A stretch of 64,000 bases of DNA from Denitrobacterium detoxificans (GCF_015062615.1 NZ_SUUH01000001.1:594366-658365); one strand, 5' to 3'; shown: positions 42,541 through 51,830, numbered from the stretch's first letter. The notes: generated by a model not told the origin, from the sequence alone. Numbers and translations: made by a program.

Positions 42541-43410
42541 CTATCCCGAATAGCCGAATAGAACGTCGAGCACCCCCGAATACCAGGTATCGGGAGCCTT
42601 GATATCGCTTGAAGGAGTAAGGCTCGAAACGTCGAAGGACGTACTGTCGGAAGAAAGCCCCGACACGCGCACGGACGTTTCGCCTTCGCGCACCATGCCA
42701 TAGCCTTCCCGCGCGGCATCTTCCATGCCCTCGTCAGTGGAAAGGTTCGCGACGTCGGACTGAAGCTCTTCGTTCTCCTGCGTCACGATGACGTACTCGG
42801 CCTCCATCTTCGCCTGATCGCGAACGGCCGTGTAGTAATCGCGGGCCGGAGCGTACAGGAACATGGCGCAGGCAACTATGCATGCCACGACCGTAAGCGG
42901 TACCGCCACGGCCATGCGCACCTTATGCGACGCCTTGCGCGCAGATGCCGAGTTAGCTCGCTGCATCGAAGAGCGTTCGTTCTGCATGCGCGCCGACTTG
43001 CGATGCGTGGAACCCATCTGCCCACGGTAAACGGCTGCACGAGGGCCCGACTCCGTAGGCGTTGCGGGTTGGTCTTGCACGAAGCGATCGAAGGCACGCG
43101 ACGCCTTCTTCTTGCGCGCGTCATGACGATGCTTCTGGAATGCGCTTTGCTTGGAACGGGCCTGGGCTGGCTCGGAGGCTTCCTGGTTGCGCCGGGAAGC
43201 GCTGCGATGGGCAGAGCGGGATGCGCTCTTGCCGCCACGCGCCGACATGCGCGCCTGAAGGCGCTCTTCGGCAGAGGCACGATAGTCTTCGCCCGAAACG
43301 AAGCGGGCACGTGCACCCGAATTTGCGGCAACGGAGGACTTGTAGCCACGACGTGCGCGAGATGCGGATTTCGCAGTTTCGAAATCGACGATATGCGCTT
43401 GGCTAGACAC
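42541..43410 (-). CDS. FtsB/DivIC-like septum formation protein with long basic N-terminus
   Basis: About 289 residues. A single membrane segment (AVAVPLTVVACIVACAMFLYA, near 165-185) is followed by a coiled coil (VRDQAKMEAEYVIVTQENEELQSDVANL) and DEGMEDAAREGYGMVREGE, the typical DivIC/FtsB ending of the coil. The 160 residues before the membrane segment are highly basic, Ser/Arg/Ala-rich and of low complexity, much longer than in ordinary FtsB. GTG 43410 is preferred: AAGGGG lies 9 bases upstream. Divisome role inferred. Coupled to the Ppx/GppA gene. Confidence 0.85.
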   Translation of the reverse strand: MSSQAHIVDFETAKSASRARRGYKSSVAANSGARARFVSGEDYRASAEERLQARMSARGGKSASRSAHRSASRRNQEASEPAQARSKQSAFQKHRHDARKKKASRAFDRFVQDQPATPTESGPRAAVYRGQMGSTHRKSARMQNERSSMQRANSASARKASHKVRMAVAVPLTVVACIVACAMFLYAPARDYYTAVRDQAKMEAEYVIVTQENEELQSDVANLSTDEGMEDAAREGYGMVREGETSVRVSGLSSDSTSFDVSSLTPSSDIKAPDTWYSGVLDVLFGYSG

Positions 43411-43629
43411 CTGAACAGACCCCTTGAGCATTGTAGTTGGTTTATAGTGCGTGTAATGCTTCGGTGGCCTTATCTTATCACGCGCAGGGAGGCGCAATCC
43501 ATCTGGATTGCAAATCGGATGCGAAATCATAACTACCCGTCGCAAAATCGCTGCAAATGCAATTTACCTGGGGCAATGCGATTTCCGCGCCCTACATTCG
43601 AAAGCTACGAATTCAACACTTTTGAAAAG

Positions 43630-43668
43630 AAAAAGCACCCACGCGAACCTATGCGCGTGGGTGCCTTC
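43630..43668 (-). terminator. Rho-independent terminator of yebC
   Basis: On the minus strand GGCACCCACGCGCATAGGTTCGCGTGGGTGC folds into a long stem followed by TTTTTCTTTTC. Confidence 0.93.
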
Positions 43669-43688
43669 AAACTACGGCGAATTGTGCG

Positions 43689-44489
43689 CTATTCCTCTTC
43701 TAGGGCAGCGGCAATTTCGTCGGTGATATCCATGGTGTGGTACACGCTCTGGAGGTCTTCGAGCTCTTCCAGACGGTCGACCAGACGCATGACCTTCTTG
43801 GCGTCGGAAGCGCTTACCTGGGTAGGCGTGGTGGCTTCCATAATGAATTCGGCGCCCTGCGTTTCAACGCCCGCAGCTTCCAGAGCCTTCTTCACGGCCA
43901 TGAGGTCGGAAGGAGCGGTGTAGACGATCCACTGGTCGTCGGCGTCTTCGTAGTCCTTGCCGCCGGCTTCGTCGACGGTCATCATGAACTCTTCCTCATC
44001 GCCGGCGGTGCCGTTGGGCTTCATGCCTTCCTTCTTGCCGCCTTCGATTTCCTTCGGAACCATGATCTGGCCCTTGCGCTCGAACATGAACGCAACGGAG
44101 CCGCTGGTGCCCAGGTTGCCGCCCGCATGCGTAAAGGCGCTGCGAACGTCGGCAGCCGTGCGGTTGCGGTTGTCGGTGAGGGCCTCACAGTAGATGGCGA
44201 TGCCCGCGGGGCCATAGCCCTCGTAGATTACCGACTCGTACGAAGCGGCATCCTTGCCGGTGCCGAACGCCTTGTCGATAGCGGTCTTGATCTTGTCCTT
44301 GGGGAGGGAATAACCCTTCGCCTTTTCGATGGCGGCCGCCAGGGATGCGTTGTTGTCGGGGTTGGGGTCGCCCCCTTCCTTAGCCGCAACGGTGATGTTG
44401 CGGGAAAGTTTACCGAACAGCGCCGAACGCTTGGCGTCCTGGGCCGCCTTGCGGTGCTTGGTGGTTGCCCACTTAGAATGCCCTGACAT
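43689..44489 (-). CDS. YebC/PmpR family protein
   Basis: 266 residues. The family binds DNA or acts on ribosomes at proline stretches, depending on member. The N-terminus is the signature MSGHSKWATTKHRKAAQDAKR, followed by DNNASLAAAIEKAK and IYEGYGPAGIAIYCEALTDNRNRTAADVR. It is about 20 residues longer than usual because of a Gly/Lys/Glu insertion (EGGKKEGMKPNGTAGDEE) in the second domain. GGGAG upstream of the ATG. Monocistronic with its own terminator. Confidence 0.93.
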   Translation of the reverse strand: MSGHSKWATTKHRKAAQDAKRSALFGKLSRNITVAAKEGGDPNPDNNASLAAAIEKAKGYSLPKDKIKTAIDKAFGTGKDAASYESVIYEGYGPAGIAIYCEALTDNRNRTAADVRSAFTHAGGNLGTSGSVAFMFERKGQIMVPKEIEGGKKEGMKPNGTAGDEEEFMMTVDEAGGKDYEDADDQWIVYTAPSDLMAVKKALEAAGVETQGAEFIMEATTPTQVSASDAKKVMRLVDRLEELEDLQSVYHTMDITDEIAAALEEE

Positions 44490-44662
44490 AGCACTCCCTT
44501 CGAATACTCGTTGATGCTTTGCGTGCGCGTATGCACAAAACGCAATTGCCTAGTGTAGCACAGGGCAACGCACTACGCGCCCCAGCTGCCCATCTCTACA
44601 GCGTACGTACAGACAGAACAGCCAGGGCGCGCCATTCGAGGCAACATTCGCAAGAAGAAAAA

Positions 44663-45154
44663 CTATGCGCGCTCCCACAGGCCAGACTTGCCGCCGTCCT
44701 TCTTGAGCAGGCGCACGTCCATGATTTCCATACCGCGGTCGACCGCCTTGCACATGTCGTACACGGTAAGGCAGGCCACGCTAGCGGCGGTAAGGGCCTC
44801 CATCTCGATGCCCGTCTTGCCCGTAACGCCAAACGTCGAGGTGATGTGAATGCCCACGCGGCCATCGGCACGCTCGCCCGCGCGCACGGGAGCGCACTCC
44901 ACCTTCGACTTCGTAATGAGCAGCGGGTGGCACATGGGAATGATGGAGCTGGTCTGCTTGCCAGCCATGATGCCCGCCACGCGTGCGCATGCGAGTACGT
45001 CGCCCTTGGCCGCCTTGCCTTCCACGATGAGCTCGAGCGTTTCAGGCTTCATGGAAATGAAACCCTCGGCTACGGCAATGCGCACCGTATCGGGCTTTTC
45101 GCTTACGTCAACCATACGTACCTGACCCTGCTCATCGATATGAGTGAGTTCCAT
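44663..45154 (-). CDS. moaC: Cyclic pyranopterin monophosphate synthase
   Basis: 163 residues. Second enzyme of molybdopterin synthesis, acting with MoaA. IPMCHPLLITKSKVE is the active-site motif with the MCHP core, and YDMCKAVDRGMEI carries the catalytic Lys and Asp. ATG 45154 has GGAG eight bases upstream; the frame reaches further up but with no family similarity. Follows moaA by 62 bp. Confidence 0.95.
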   Translation of the reverse strand: MELTHIDEQGQVRMVDVSEKPDTVRIAVAEGFISMKPETLELIVEGKAAKGDVLACARVAGIMAGKQTSSIIPMCHPLLITKSKVECAPVRAGERADGRVGIHITSTFGVTGKTGIEMEALTAASVACLTVYDMCKAVDRGMEIMDVRLLKKDGGKSGLWERA

Positions 45155-45216
45155 TGTTTGCTCCATTCGCAATTGCTTCGTATCGAACCATTGGCCACAA
45201 GGGCATGCATTCATGC

Positions 45217-46230
45217 CTAGCCGCCGATGGCGTTCATGTTCTTTTCCGTGGCGCGTGCGTGGTCGCCTTCGTGATGCTCTTCGGGCTTGGCACCCAGCGC
45301 CCGCATGAGCACCGACCGAACGTCGTCCTTCGTGCCGTAACGCACGGCATCGCGCACATTGTATTCCTCGTCGGAAAACAGGCACGGACGAATGCCACCC
45401 GTAGACGTGAGCCGCAGGCGATTGCAATCGCCGCAGAAATGACGCGACAGCGGCGAGATGAACCCCACCGTGCCCTTTGCACCGGGGAATTCCCAATAGC
45501 GAGCAGGACCGCCACCTTCGGGCTTGCTGGAATCCTCCACGGGACGCAGTGGCTCCATGCCAGCGGCAATGGCCGCAGCATTGATGCTCTCGCGGATCTC
45601 GTCCACGCTTACCACGTCTTCGGGACCCCAGCCGGAACCGCAGCTACCCGCCGAATCGCCCACGGGCATGTACTCGATGAAACGCATGTGCAACGGGCGG
45701 TCGACACTCATGCGCGCAAACGCGAAGTAATCCTGGTTCATGCTGCGCACAGCAACGGCGTTCACCTTCACGGGGTTGAATCCCACGCGCAACGCGGCAT
45801 CGATACCCTCGAGGACCTCGTTGATGTTGCCACCGCGGGTAACGCGACGATACGCCTCCTCATCGAGCGTGTCGAGGGAGACGTTGACACGCCCCAAGCC
45901 TGCCGCCCGCAAATCTTCAGCCATGCGGCCAAGGAGGATGCCATTCGTGGTAAGCGATACGTCCTTGATGCCGGGAATAGCGCAAATGTCGCGGACCAAA
46001 TCCACGACGCCCTTGCGTACTAGGGGCTCGCCACCTGTAAGGCGCACGCGTTTGATACCTAGCTGAGCTGCGGCTTCCACCAGCTCGACGATTTCGTTGT
46101 AACGCAAAATCTCATCGTGCGGCACCTGGACGATGCCCTCGGCGGGCATGCAGTAGATGCAACGCAGATTGCAGCGGTCGGTTAGCGACACGCGCAGATA
46201 ATCGATTGTGCGCCCATGGTTATCCTTCAT
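45217..46230 (-). CDS. moaA: GTP 3',8-cyclase
   Basis: 337 residues. Radical-SAM enzyme that starts molybdopterin synthesis from GTP. The first 4Fe-4S cluster is bound by DRCNLRCIYCM (CxxxCxxC); the second by HFCGDCNRLRL and the later Cys in GIRPCLFSDE. The protein ends in the conserved Gly-Gly (AIGG). Its minus-strand position places it between modC and moaC, so uptake and cofactor synthesis are in one line. Confidence 0.96.
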   Translation of the reverse strand: MKDNHGRTIDYLRVSLTDRCNLRCIYCMPAEGIVQVPHDEILRYNEIVELVEAAAQLGIKRVRLTGGEPLVRKGVVDLVRDICAIPGIKDVSLTTNGILLGRMAEDLRAAGLGRVNVSLDTLDEEAYRRVTRGGNINEVLEGIDAALRVGFNPVKVNAVAVRSMNQDYFAFARMSVDRPLHMRFIEYMPVGDSAGSCGSGWGPEDVVSVDEIRESINAAAIAAGMEPLRPVEDSSKPEGGGPARYWEFPGAKGTVGFISPLSRHFCGDCNRLRLTSTGGIRPCLFSDEEYNVRDAVRYGTKDDVRSVLMRALGAKPEEHHEGDHARATEKNMNAIGG

Positions 46231-46352
46231 AGGCTCACCTTTCTCGTCTCTATTCTCCCGAGAGATTATAGGCGAACGAAAGGCATAATCAAGCGGCTAT
46301 ACCGTACGGTTAACTGCGAACGGCAACCCGCCACGCGGCAACGCGGACGCCT

Positions 46353-47465
46353 CTAGCGGCTTACCAGATACAGGCTTTCGGGAGGGATGCGAATGAGCAA
46401 CTCCTCGCCCAGCTCGGGCCAAGAATCGCGTGGCTCCTTCAGCGTGTCGACGCGCCAGAACAGACGCTGATGCAAGTAGCGCATTTCCTCCTGGTTCTCG
46501 CCCACCAGCTCCTGCGCGCCCTCCTCGCGATCGAGGAAGCACAGCAGGGCCGATCGATCGTAGCGCGAGTCGCTCACGCGGTCTACGCGCACGCGATACA
46601 CGTTGGGCCCAGGCTCGGAAGCCCGCTGCAGGCGGAATGCACGCACGCCGAACGCCTTGATATCAGACGGAATAGGACGCATGGCATCGATCTCGATGCC
46701 CCACGAAGGGCAGAACAGGCGCGTTGACGACACGCGCTCGCACGACAGGGCGTTCTTGCATCCCGACAGCTTGATGCCAGCCAGGCTCTTCGGGTCGTCG
46801 ATGAGCTCGCGGCCCTCGTCGATCTCCATGATGTGGCCCGCCTCGACCACGGCGATGCGATCGCAGAAGTGCAGCGCCTCGTCGATGTCATGGCTAACGT
46901 AGATGATGGTGCCGTCGAACGAATCGAACAGGCCCACGAGGCTCTGCTCGAGCAGCGTCTTCAGATGCGCGTCGAGCGCCGAGAACGGCTCGTCGAGCAT
47001 GAGGATTCCCGGACGTGCGGCAAGCATGCGGGCAAGCGCCACGCGCTGCTGCTGGCCACCAGAAAGCTGAGACGGATAGCGCTTGGCGAACGCAATGACG
47101 TCGAAGCGCACGAGCTCGGCCTCCACGATGCGCGCCCGTTCTTCGGGCGGCAGGCTGCGATCGACGCCGGCGGCAACGTTCTGCTCGACGGTGAGGTTCG
47201 GAAAGAGCATATAGCTCTGGAACAGGAGCGCCGTCTTGCGCTTCTGCGGCGACAGGTTGATGCCCTGCGCGCTATCGAAGAACGTCGTGCCGTTCACCAC
47301 GATGCGCCCCTCGTCAGGCGTGTCGATGCCCGCGATGCAGCGCATGGTAAGGCTCTTGCCGCAACCGCTGGCACCCAGCAGGCCAAAAGTCTCGTCCCCC
47401 GCCTGGAAAGCAACGTCGAGCTGGAACGAGCCGTACCGCTTGCGAATATCGACCTCAAGGCTCAT
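46353..47465 (-). CDS. modC: Molybdate ABC transporter ATP-binding protein
   Basis: 370 residues. Walker A GLLGASGCGKS, signature LSGGQQQRVALAR, Walker B ILMLDEPFSALD and the switch YVSHDIDEAL. The C-terminal 140 residues carry a regulatory or MOP-like region of atypical sequence. Its ATG shares a base with the modB stop (TAATG), so they are translated together. Energy supply of the ModABC importer. Confidence 0.93.
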   Translation of the reverse strand: MSLEVDIRKRYGSFQLDVAFQAGDETFGLLGASGCGKSLTMRCIAGIDTPDEGRIVVNGTTFFDSAQGINLSPQKRKTALLFQSYMLFPNLTVEQNVAAGVDRSLPPEERARIVEAELVRFDVIAFAKRYPSQLSGGQQQRVALARMLAARPGILMLDEPFSALDAHLKTLLEQSLVGLFDSFDGTIIYVSHDIDEALHFCDRIAVVEAGHIMEIDEGRELIDDPKSLAGIKLSGCKNALSCERVSSTRLFCPSWGIEIDAMRPIPSDIKAFGVRAFRLQRASEPGPNVYRVRVDRVSDSRYDRSALLCFLDREEGAQELVGENQEEMRYLHQRLFWRVDTLKEPRDSWPELGEELLIRIPPESLYLVSR

Positions 47466-48871
47466 TATTCGACCGCCCCCTTCCGGTAGCGCGTGGTATG
47501 CCTATCCCACAGGTTGATGAACAAGATGACGACGAAGCTGAAGATCATGATAACGATGGTCCAGAAGATGGCCACGTCAGTGTTGCCGTTCATCCATTCG
47601 AAGTAGATGGCGATGGGAATGGTGCGCGTAACGCCCAGGTAATTGCCCGCCAGGAACAACGTGGCGCCGAATTCGCCCAGCGCACGAGCGAACGCGAGCA
47701 CGGTGCCCGAGGCGATATTGCTCCAGGAAAGCGGCAGCATCAGGCGGAAGAACACGCGTGCGTCGCTCCAGCCGAGCGTGCGCGCCGCATCGAGCATGTT
47801 CGGATCGAGGCTCTCGAAGGCGCCGCGGGCACTGCGGTACATGAGCGGGAAGGCCACGACCACCGCAGCGATGACCGTAGCGGGCCAGCTGAAGATAAGC
47901 GGGAACCCAATGTCGATGAACCAGCGCCCCACCGCCGTGTTGTTTCCCAGGCAGAGCAGCAGCAAAAAGCCGCACACCGTGGGCGGCAGCACCATGGGGA
48001 TGGTGAAGATGGCGTCGAAGATGTCACGTACGCGCGCGGGCATGCGCAGACAGAAGTACGCCGCGGCAAGGCCCAGCACGAAGATGAACACGATGGCCGT
48101 AAGCGTGGTGCGCAACGTGACCCACAGCGGCGAATAGTCGAGCGTGGAAAGGAACGTGCCAAGCGATTCCCACATTGAGGGCTGCGCGACGATGGTTGCC
48201 TGGTCGGACGCGACAACGTTGGCGAAGGACGCATGCGTGGGCTTCGCATAGCGCGCGCTGCCGGAGTCGGTGACGTCGCTTCCGTCCTCCCCCATCACGC
48301 ACGCATAGTAACGCCCATCTGAAAGCTCCTGGTTGAACGTAAACGCCACGCCATCGACCACGTAGCGCGTCTCGGTCGTGACGTAGCACGTAGCGTCGGC
48401 GGCAAGCGTAGCCCCGCCCGATGCGTTTGCGCCATCGAGCGCGCAAAGCAGGGAAAGCAACGAAGCCGACTCTTCGCTCGACGAATCGCTATAGCCAATC
48501 TGCTGGGCGGCTTCCGGACTTAGGTAGATGACCGCATAATCGGACATCGCAACGAGTACCACCGAGTAGGCGCTCGAGCCCTCGTAGAAGGCGTAGCCGC
48601 AATACGCGCCATCGATATCGCGATTGCTTCCCGTCTGGGCGCGCTTGAAATCGGACAGCGCGAAATCGCACCCATCGAGCGTTGCCGCTGCATTGTCGGC
48701 CGAGACCGTTACGCCCTCGAAGGAGTCCGTTGCCTGCTGCGATGTGGCGGAGGCGCGCGGCGTGTCGGCATCCCCCAGATCGTCGTCGGCATACGCAAGC
48801 GCAGGCACAAAGCAGGACGCGGCAAGCACCGCGACCAAAACCAGGGAAAGCAAGCGTGTTCGTATCGTCAT
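47465..48871 (-). CDS. modB: Molybdate ABC transporter permease with extracytoplasmic N-terminal domain
   Basis: About 468 residues, twice the normal ModB size. It starts with a signal-like segment (RLLSLVLVAVLAASCFVPALAYADD). Residues about 31-245 form a Ser/Ala/Asp-rich soluble domain of unknown family that would face outside. From about 249 on is a standard ModB: membrane segments, and the EAA loop (FESLDPNMLDAARTLGWSDARVF) that contacts ModC. AGGA before ATG 48871 fits the signal peptide. Between modA and modC in one operon. Confidence 0.9.
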   Translation of the reverse strand: MTIRTRLLSLVLVAVLAASCFVPALAYADDDLGDADTPRASATSQQATDSFEGVTVSADNAAATLDGCDFALSDFKRAQTGSNRDIDGAYCGYAFYEGSSAYSVVLVAMSDYAVIYLSPEAAQQIGYSDSSSEESASLLSLLCALDGANASGGATLAADATCYVTTETRYVVDGVAFTFNQELSDGRYYACVMGEDGSDVTDSGSARYAKPTHASFANVVASDQATIVAQPSMWESLGTFLSTLDYSPLWVTLRTTLTAIVFIFVLGLAAAYFCLRMPARVRDIFDAIFTIPMVLPPTVCGFLLLLCLGNNTAVGRWFIDIGFPLIFSWPATVIAAVVVAFPLMYRSARGAFESLDPNMLDAARTLGWSDARVFFRLMLPLSWSNIASGTVLAFARALGEFGATLFLAGNYLGVTRTIPIAIYFEWMNGNTDVAIFWTIVIMIFSFVVILFINLWDRHTTRYRKGAVE

Positions 48872-48943
48872 TACCATTCCTATCAGAAATGAGGGCCGGC
48901 ATACGCCAGCCCCCATCTTCAAAACCGTATGTAGGGTACTACA

Positions 48944-49849
48944 TTACGCAGCGAGTTCGAAGCCCCACTTCTGCCAGATTTCCAGAGCGTCGGCATCGGA
49001 GACGCACCAATCGAGGAACGCCTGGGCCTCTGCGGAGTTGGAAGCCATCGAGGTAATAGCAGCAGGATAGATGATGTTCTTATGCGTGTCGGAGGGAACC
49101 GTGCCCACAACTTTCACGCCGCCAAAGCGGTACACGTCGGAGGTGTACACGAAGGCAATGTCCACGTCGCCAGACTGGGCCAGCTTGCATACGTTGCCCA
49201 CGCTGGTCTGCAGCGAAACCATGCCATCGGCCGCCAGGGCGCCCGAGAATTCACCGCCCGTACCAGAGGCATCCTTGCCGGTGGAGCCATCGGGCTCGGT
49301 GTAGCAGCCCACCGTGGAGAGCGACTGGCAGGCATAGTTGCCAGCAGGAACCGATTCGTCGCCCACGCCAATCTTGTACTTGCCAGCGGCGATGTCCTCG
49401 AGCGTGCAGCTCGTAATCTCGGTGTTGCTTTCGGAAGTAACCATGACCAGGTCGTTCTTGAACATATCGAAGCGCGTGCTGGCATCGATGTAGCCAGCCT
49501 GCTCGGCGGCGTCCATCTTGCTCTTGGAGGCACTGATGAGAATGTCGGCCGTAGCGCCACCCTCGAGCAGCTCGTTCAGCTCACCCGAAGACTTATACTG
49601 CGTATCGGCAAACGTCACCCATTCGTGCGTCTGCGTGTAGAGCGCCTCTTCCTCTTCCATGGCCTTGGAGAGAGAATTCGCCGCGAAGATCTGCAGCGTC
49701 ACAGCTTCATGAGTGCTTTCGGCACCCTGATCGCCCGAAGAGGAACCAGCATTGGAGCTGGCGTTGTTCGAAGCACAGCCCGCGAGCGCCAGCGCGGCCA
49801 CGAGCGCAGCACCCAGCACCACGGAAATCAGACCCTTATACTTCTTCAT
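48944..49849 (-). CDS. modA: Molybdate-binding lipoprotein
   Basis: About 301 residues. Lipobox LAGC at about 26 after a hydrophobic signal, then a Ser/Asn-rich tether, then the ModA fold: LQIFAANSLSKAMEE, ADILISASKSKMD, MFKNDLVMVT and VDIAFVYTSDVYR supply the oxyanion site Ser and Tyr. First gene of modA-modB-modC-moaA-moaC, with a clear promoter upstream. ATG 49849 follows GAAGG. Tungstate is an alternative ligand. Confidence 0.94.
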   Translation of the reverse strand: MKKYKGLISVVLGAALVAALALAGCASNNASSNAGSSSGDQGAESTHEAVTLQIFAANSLSKAMEEEEALYTQTHEWVTFADTQYKSSGELNELLEGGATADILISASKSKMDAAEQAGYIDASTRFDMFKNDLVMVTSESNTEITSCTLEDIAAGKYKIGVGDESVPAGNYACQSLSTVGCYTEPDGSTGKDASGTGGEFSGALAADGMVSLQTSVGNVCKLAQSGDVDIAFVYTSDVYRFGGVKVVGTVPSDTHKNIIYPAAITSMASNSAEAQAFLDWCVSDADALEIWQKWGFELAA

Positions 49850-49901
49850 CAAGACGAACCTTCCCTTCCTAGAACCGCAACAAGATTATGCAACGTCGGA
49901 A

Positions 49902-49930
49902 ATATTATTTCTGTTTATGATTATTGTCAA
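49902..49930 (-). promoter_or_regulatory. Promoter of the modA operon
   Basis: On the minus strand TTGACA (49930-49925) is separated by 17 bp from TAATAT (49907-49902), a near-ideal sigma-70/SigA-type promoter, about 55 bp before the modA start. No ModE-type palindrome was found around it. The leader is too short for a molybdenum-cofactor riboswitch. Confidence 0.8.
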
Positions 49931-50012
49931 CGAAGAATAAGCAATTCGGCGCCAATTGCCACGCGAGCAATACGGAACCCCAACGCGCCAACCATACATG
50001 ATACCGCTCGCA

Positions 50013-50050
50013 TAAAGAAACGCTCCGCCGCCACACGGGCAACGGAGCGC
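50013..50050 (-). terminator. Rho-independent terminator of hisE-glmM
   Basis: On the minus strand CGCTCCG and CGGAGCG pair, continued by TTGCC/GGCGG, and are followed by TTTCTTT. 24 bp after the glmM stop. Confidence 0.85.
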
Positions 50051-50073
50051 CTGGAGATACGTTTTCCCTTGCG

Positions 50074-51411
50074 TTACGCCAGTTCGCTTTCGACAACCGC
50101 AGCGATGGCCTTGGCATGGCGTGCTGCCTCGGCGTCTTCGGCAGCCTCCACCATAACGCGAATAAGGGGCTCGGTACCCGACGGACGGACGAGCACGCGG
50201 CCCGCATCGCCCAGCTCTTCTTCGGCGGAAGCAATGGCTGCCGCAATCGCAATGTTGCCCGCAAGAGCCTCCTTGTCGGCAACACGCACGTTCACGAGTT
50301 CCTGGGGGAAGCGGCGCATGACGGAAGCGGCATCGGCAGCCGTCTTGCCATTGCGCTCGCAGACGGCAACGAACTGGCAAGCCGTCATGAGACCATCGCC
50401 CGTGGAGTTATGCTCCAGGAAAATGGTGTGGCCGCTCTGTTCGCCGCCAATGACGAAGCCACCCTCGCGCATGGCCTCGAGCACGTGCCTATCGCCCACC
50501 GCGGTCTGCAGCACCTGAATGCCCGCATCGCGCATGGCGTGCACGAAGCCCAGGTTGCACATGACGGTGGATACCGCAGTATTGCCCGCAAGCTTGCCGC
50601 GATTGGCTAGGTCGATGGCGCAGGCGGCTTCCACCATGTCACCATCGATCTCGTTGCCCTGAGCGTCTACGAACAGCACGCGGTCGGCGTCGCCATCATG
50701 GGCGATACCGATGTCGGCGCCCATTTCGGCAACGAGCTGCTTGAGCGGAGCGAGATGCGTAGAGCCGCACTCCACGTTGATGTCGGTTCCGCAGAAATCG
50801 TCGTTGATAACCGTGACTTGGGCACCCAGGCGACGCAGCGCCTCGGCGGAGGAAACGGAAGAAGCACCATGAGCGCAGTCGAGCGCGATCTTCCACGAAT
50901 CGAAGCGCACGCCCTGGCGTTCCATGGCCTGCACGGCATGCTGAATGTAGAGTTCGGCAGCATCTTCCACGGGAAGGACCACGCCCACGGCGTCGCCCGC
51001 GGCGCGCTGGGAAACTTCTAGGCCGCCTTCCGCGACGTACTGCTCGAACTGGGCCTCCAGCGCCACGGGCAGCTTGAAGCCCTGGGCGTCGAAGAACTTG
51101 ATGCCGTTGTACTCGGGCGGATTATGCGATGCGGAAATGACGACGCCGCCATTGGCGTGCAATTCGCGCGCCAGGAAGGCCACGGCAGGCGTGGGAATGA
51201 TGCCCGCGTCGAGCACCGTACCGCCAGCGCTCGTGATGCCGGCAGCCAGCGCAGAGGAAAGCATATCGCCCGAAAGGCGCGTGTCGCGGCCCATGACGAT
51301 GGACGTGCCCAGGTACGCAACGGCAGCCTGTCCCAGCTTAAAAGCGATTTCGCAGGTCAATTCAGTATTGGCGACACCACGTGCGCCGTCTGTGCCAAAG
51401 AGCTTAGCCAC
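50074..51411 (-). CDS. glmM: Phosphoglucosamine mutase
   Basis: 445 residues. Converts GlcN-6-P to GlcN-1-P for GlmU. The phosphorylated Ser is in VISASHNPPEYNGIKF near residue 100; metal-binding DGDADR is in GIAHDGDADRVLF; the sugar-binding GEQSGH and the phosphate-binding RPSGTEPLIRVM follow. Start is GTG, overlapping the hisE stop by one base (TAGTG). Confidence 0.96.
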   Translation of the reverse strand: MAKLFGTDGARGVANTELTCEIAFKLGQAAVAYLGTSIVMGRDTRLSGDMLSSALAAGITSAGGTVLDAGIIPTPAVAFLARELHANGGVVISASHNPPEYNGIKFFDAQGFKLPVALEAQFEQYVAEGGLEVSQRAAGDAVGVVLPVEDAAELYIQHAVQAMERQGVRFDSWKIALDCAHGASSVSSAEALRRLGAQVTVINDDFCGTDINVECGSTHLAPLKQLVAEMGADIGIAHDGDADRVLFVDAQGNEIDGDMVEAACAIDLANRGKLAGNTAVSTVMCNLGFVHAMRDAGIQVLQTAVGDRHVLEAMREGGFVIGGEQSGHTIFLEHNSTGDGLMTACQFVAVCERNGKTAADAASVMRRFPQELVNVRVADKEALAGNIAIAAAIASAEEELGDAGRVLVRPSGTEPLIRVMVEAAEDAEAARHAKAIAAVVESELA

Positions 51412-51830
51412 TATTTCCCTCGTTTCACATGTTCGGGCTGAAGGCGCACGGCACCCGCAGGGCGCTCGTCTTCGCGCATGCGCATATTGAGTTCAGCCGC
51501 GAACTCATCCAGATCGATTCCGTAACGCTCCAAAACGACGAGAAGATGATACACGACATCGGCAGCTTCATAGCGCAGATGGTCGACCTCGGCGTCGCGC
51601 TGTTCCTGACTGGCACGGGCGACGTCCTTGGCGGCAAGCGCCACTTCGCCCGATTCCTCCATGACCTTCTTCAAGACGTCGTCGTCTTTTCCGGTAAGAA
51701 GGCCGTGCGTATAGCTTTCCTCGCCCGCATGGCGCCTGTCGGCAATGGTAGCCGCAAGTGCCTCGATGGTGGCGCCAATCTGGCTGGCGGGCGCTACCTC
51801 GCCTTCGGGTACGTACGTTTTGGAAGACAT
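51411..51830 (-). CDS. hisE: Phosphoribosyl-ATP diphosphatase-type (HisE/MazG-like) protein
   Basis: 139 residues. LKKVMEESGEVALAAKD (EExxE) and RYEAADVVYHLLVVL give the metal-binding pattern of HisE. The rest of the histidine pathway is not nearby, so the gene is detached from a his operon. GAAGGAG lies five bases before ATG 51830. Coupled to glmM by a one-base overlap. A related nucleotide pyrophosphohydrolase role cannot be excluded. Confidence 0.85.
   Translation of the reverse strand: MSSKTYVPEGEVAPASQIGATIEALAATIADRRHAGEESYTHGLLTGKDDDVLKKVMEESGEVALAAKDVARASQEQRDAEVDHLRYEAADVVYHLLVVLERYGIDLDEFAAELNMRMREDERPAGAVRLQPEHVKRGK

Noticed and set aside
46231..46352. Molybdenum-cofactor riboswitch in front of moaA
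   Set aside because: Only 122 bp lie between modC and moaA, and no characteristic stem arrangement was seen.
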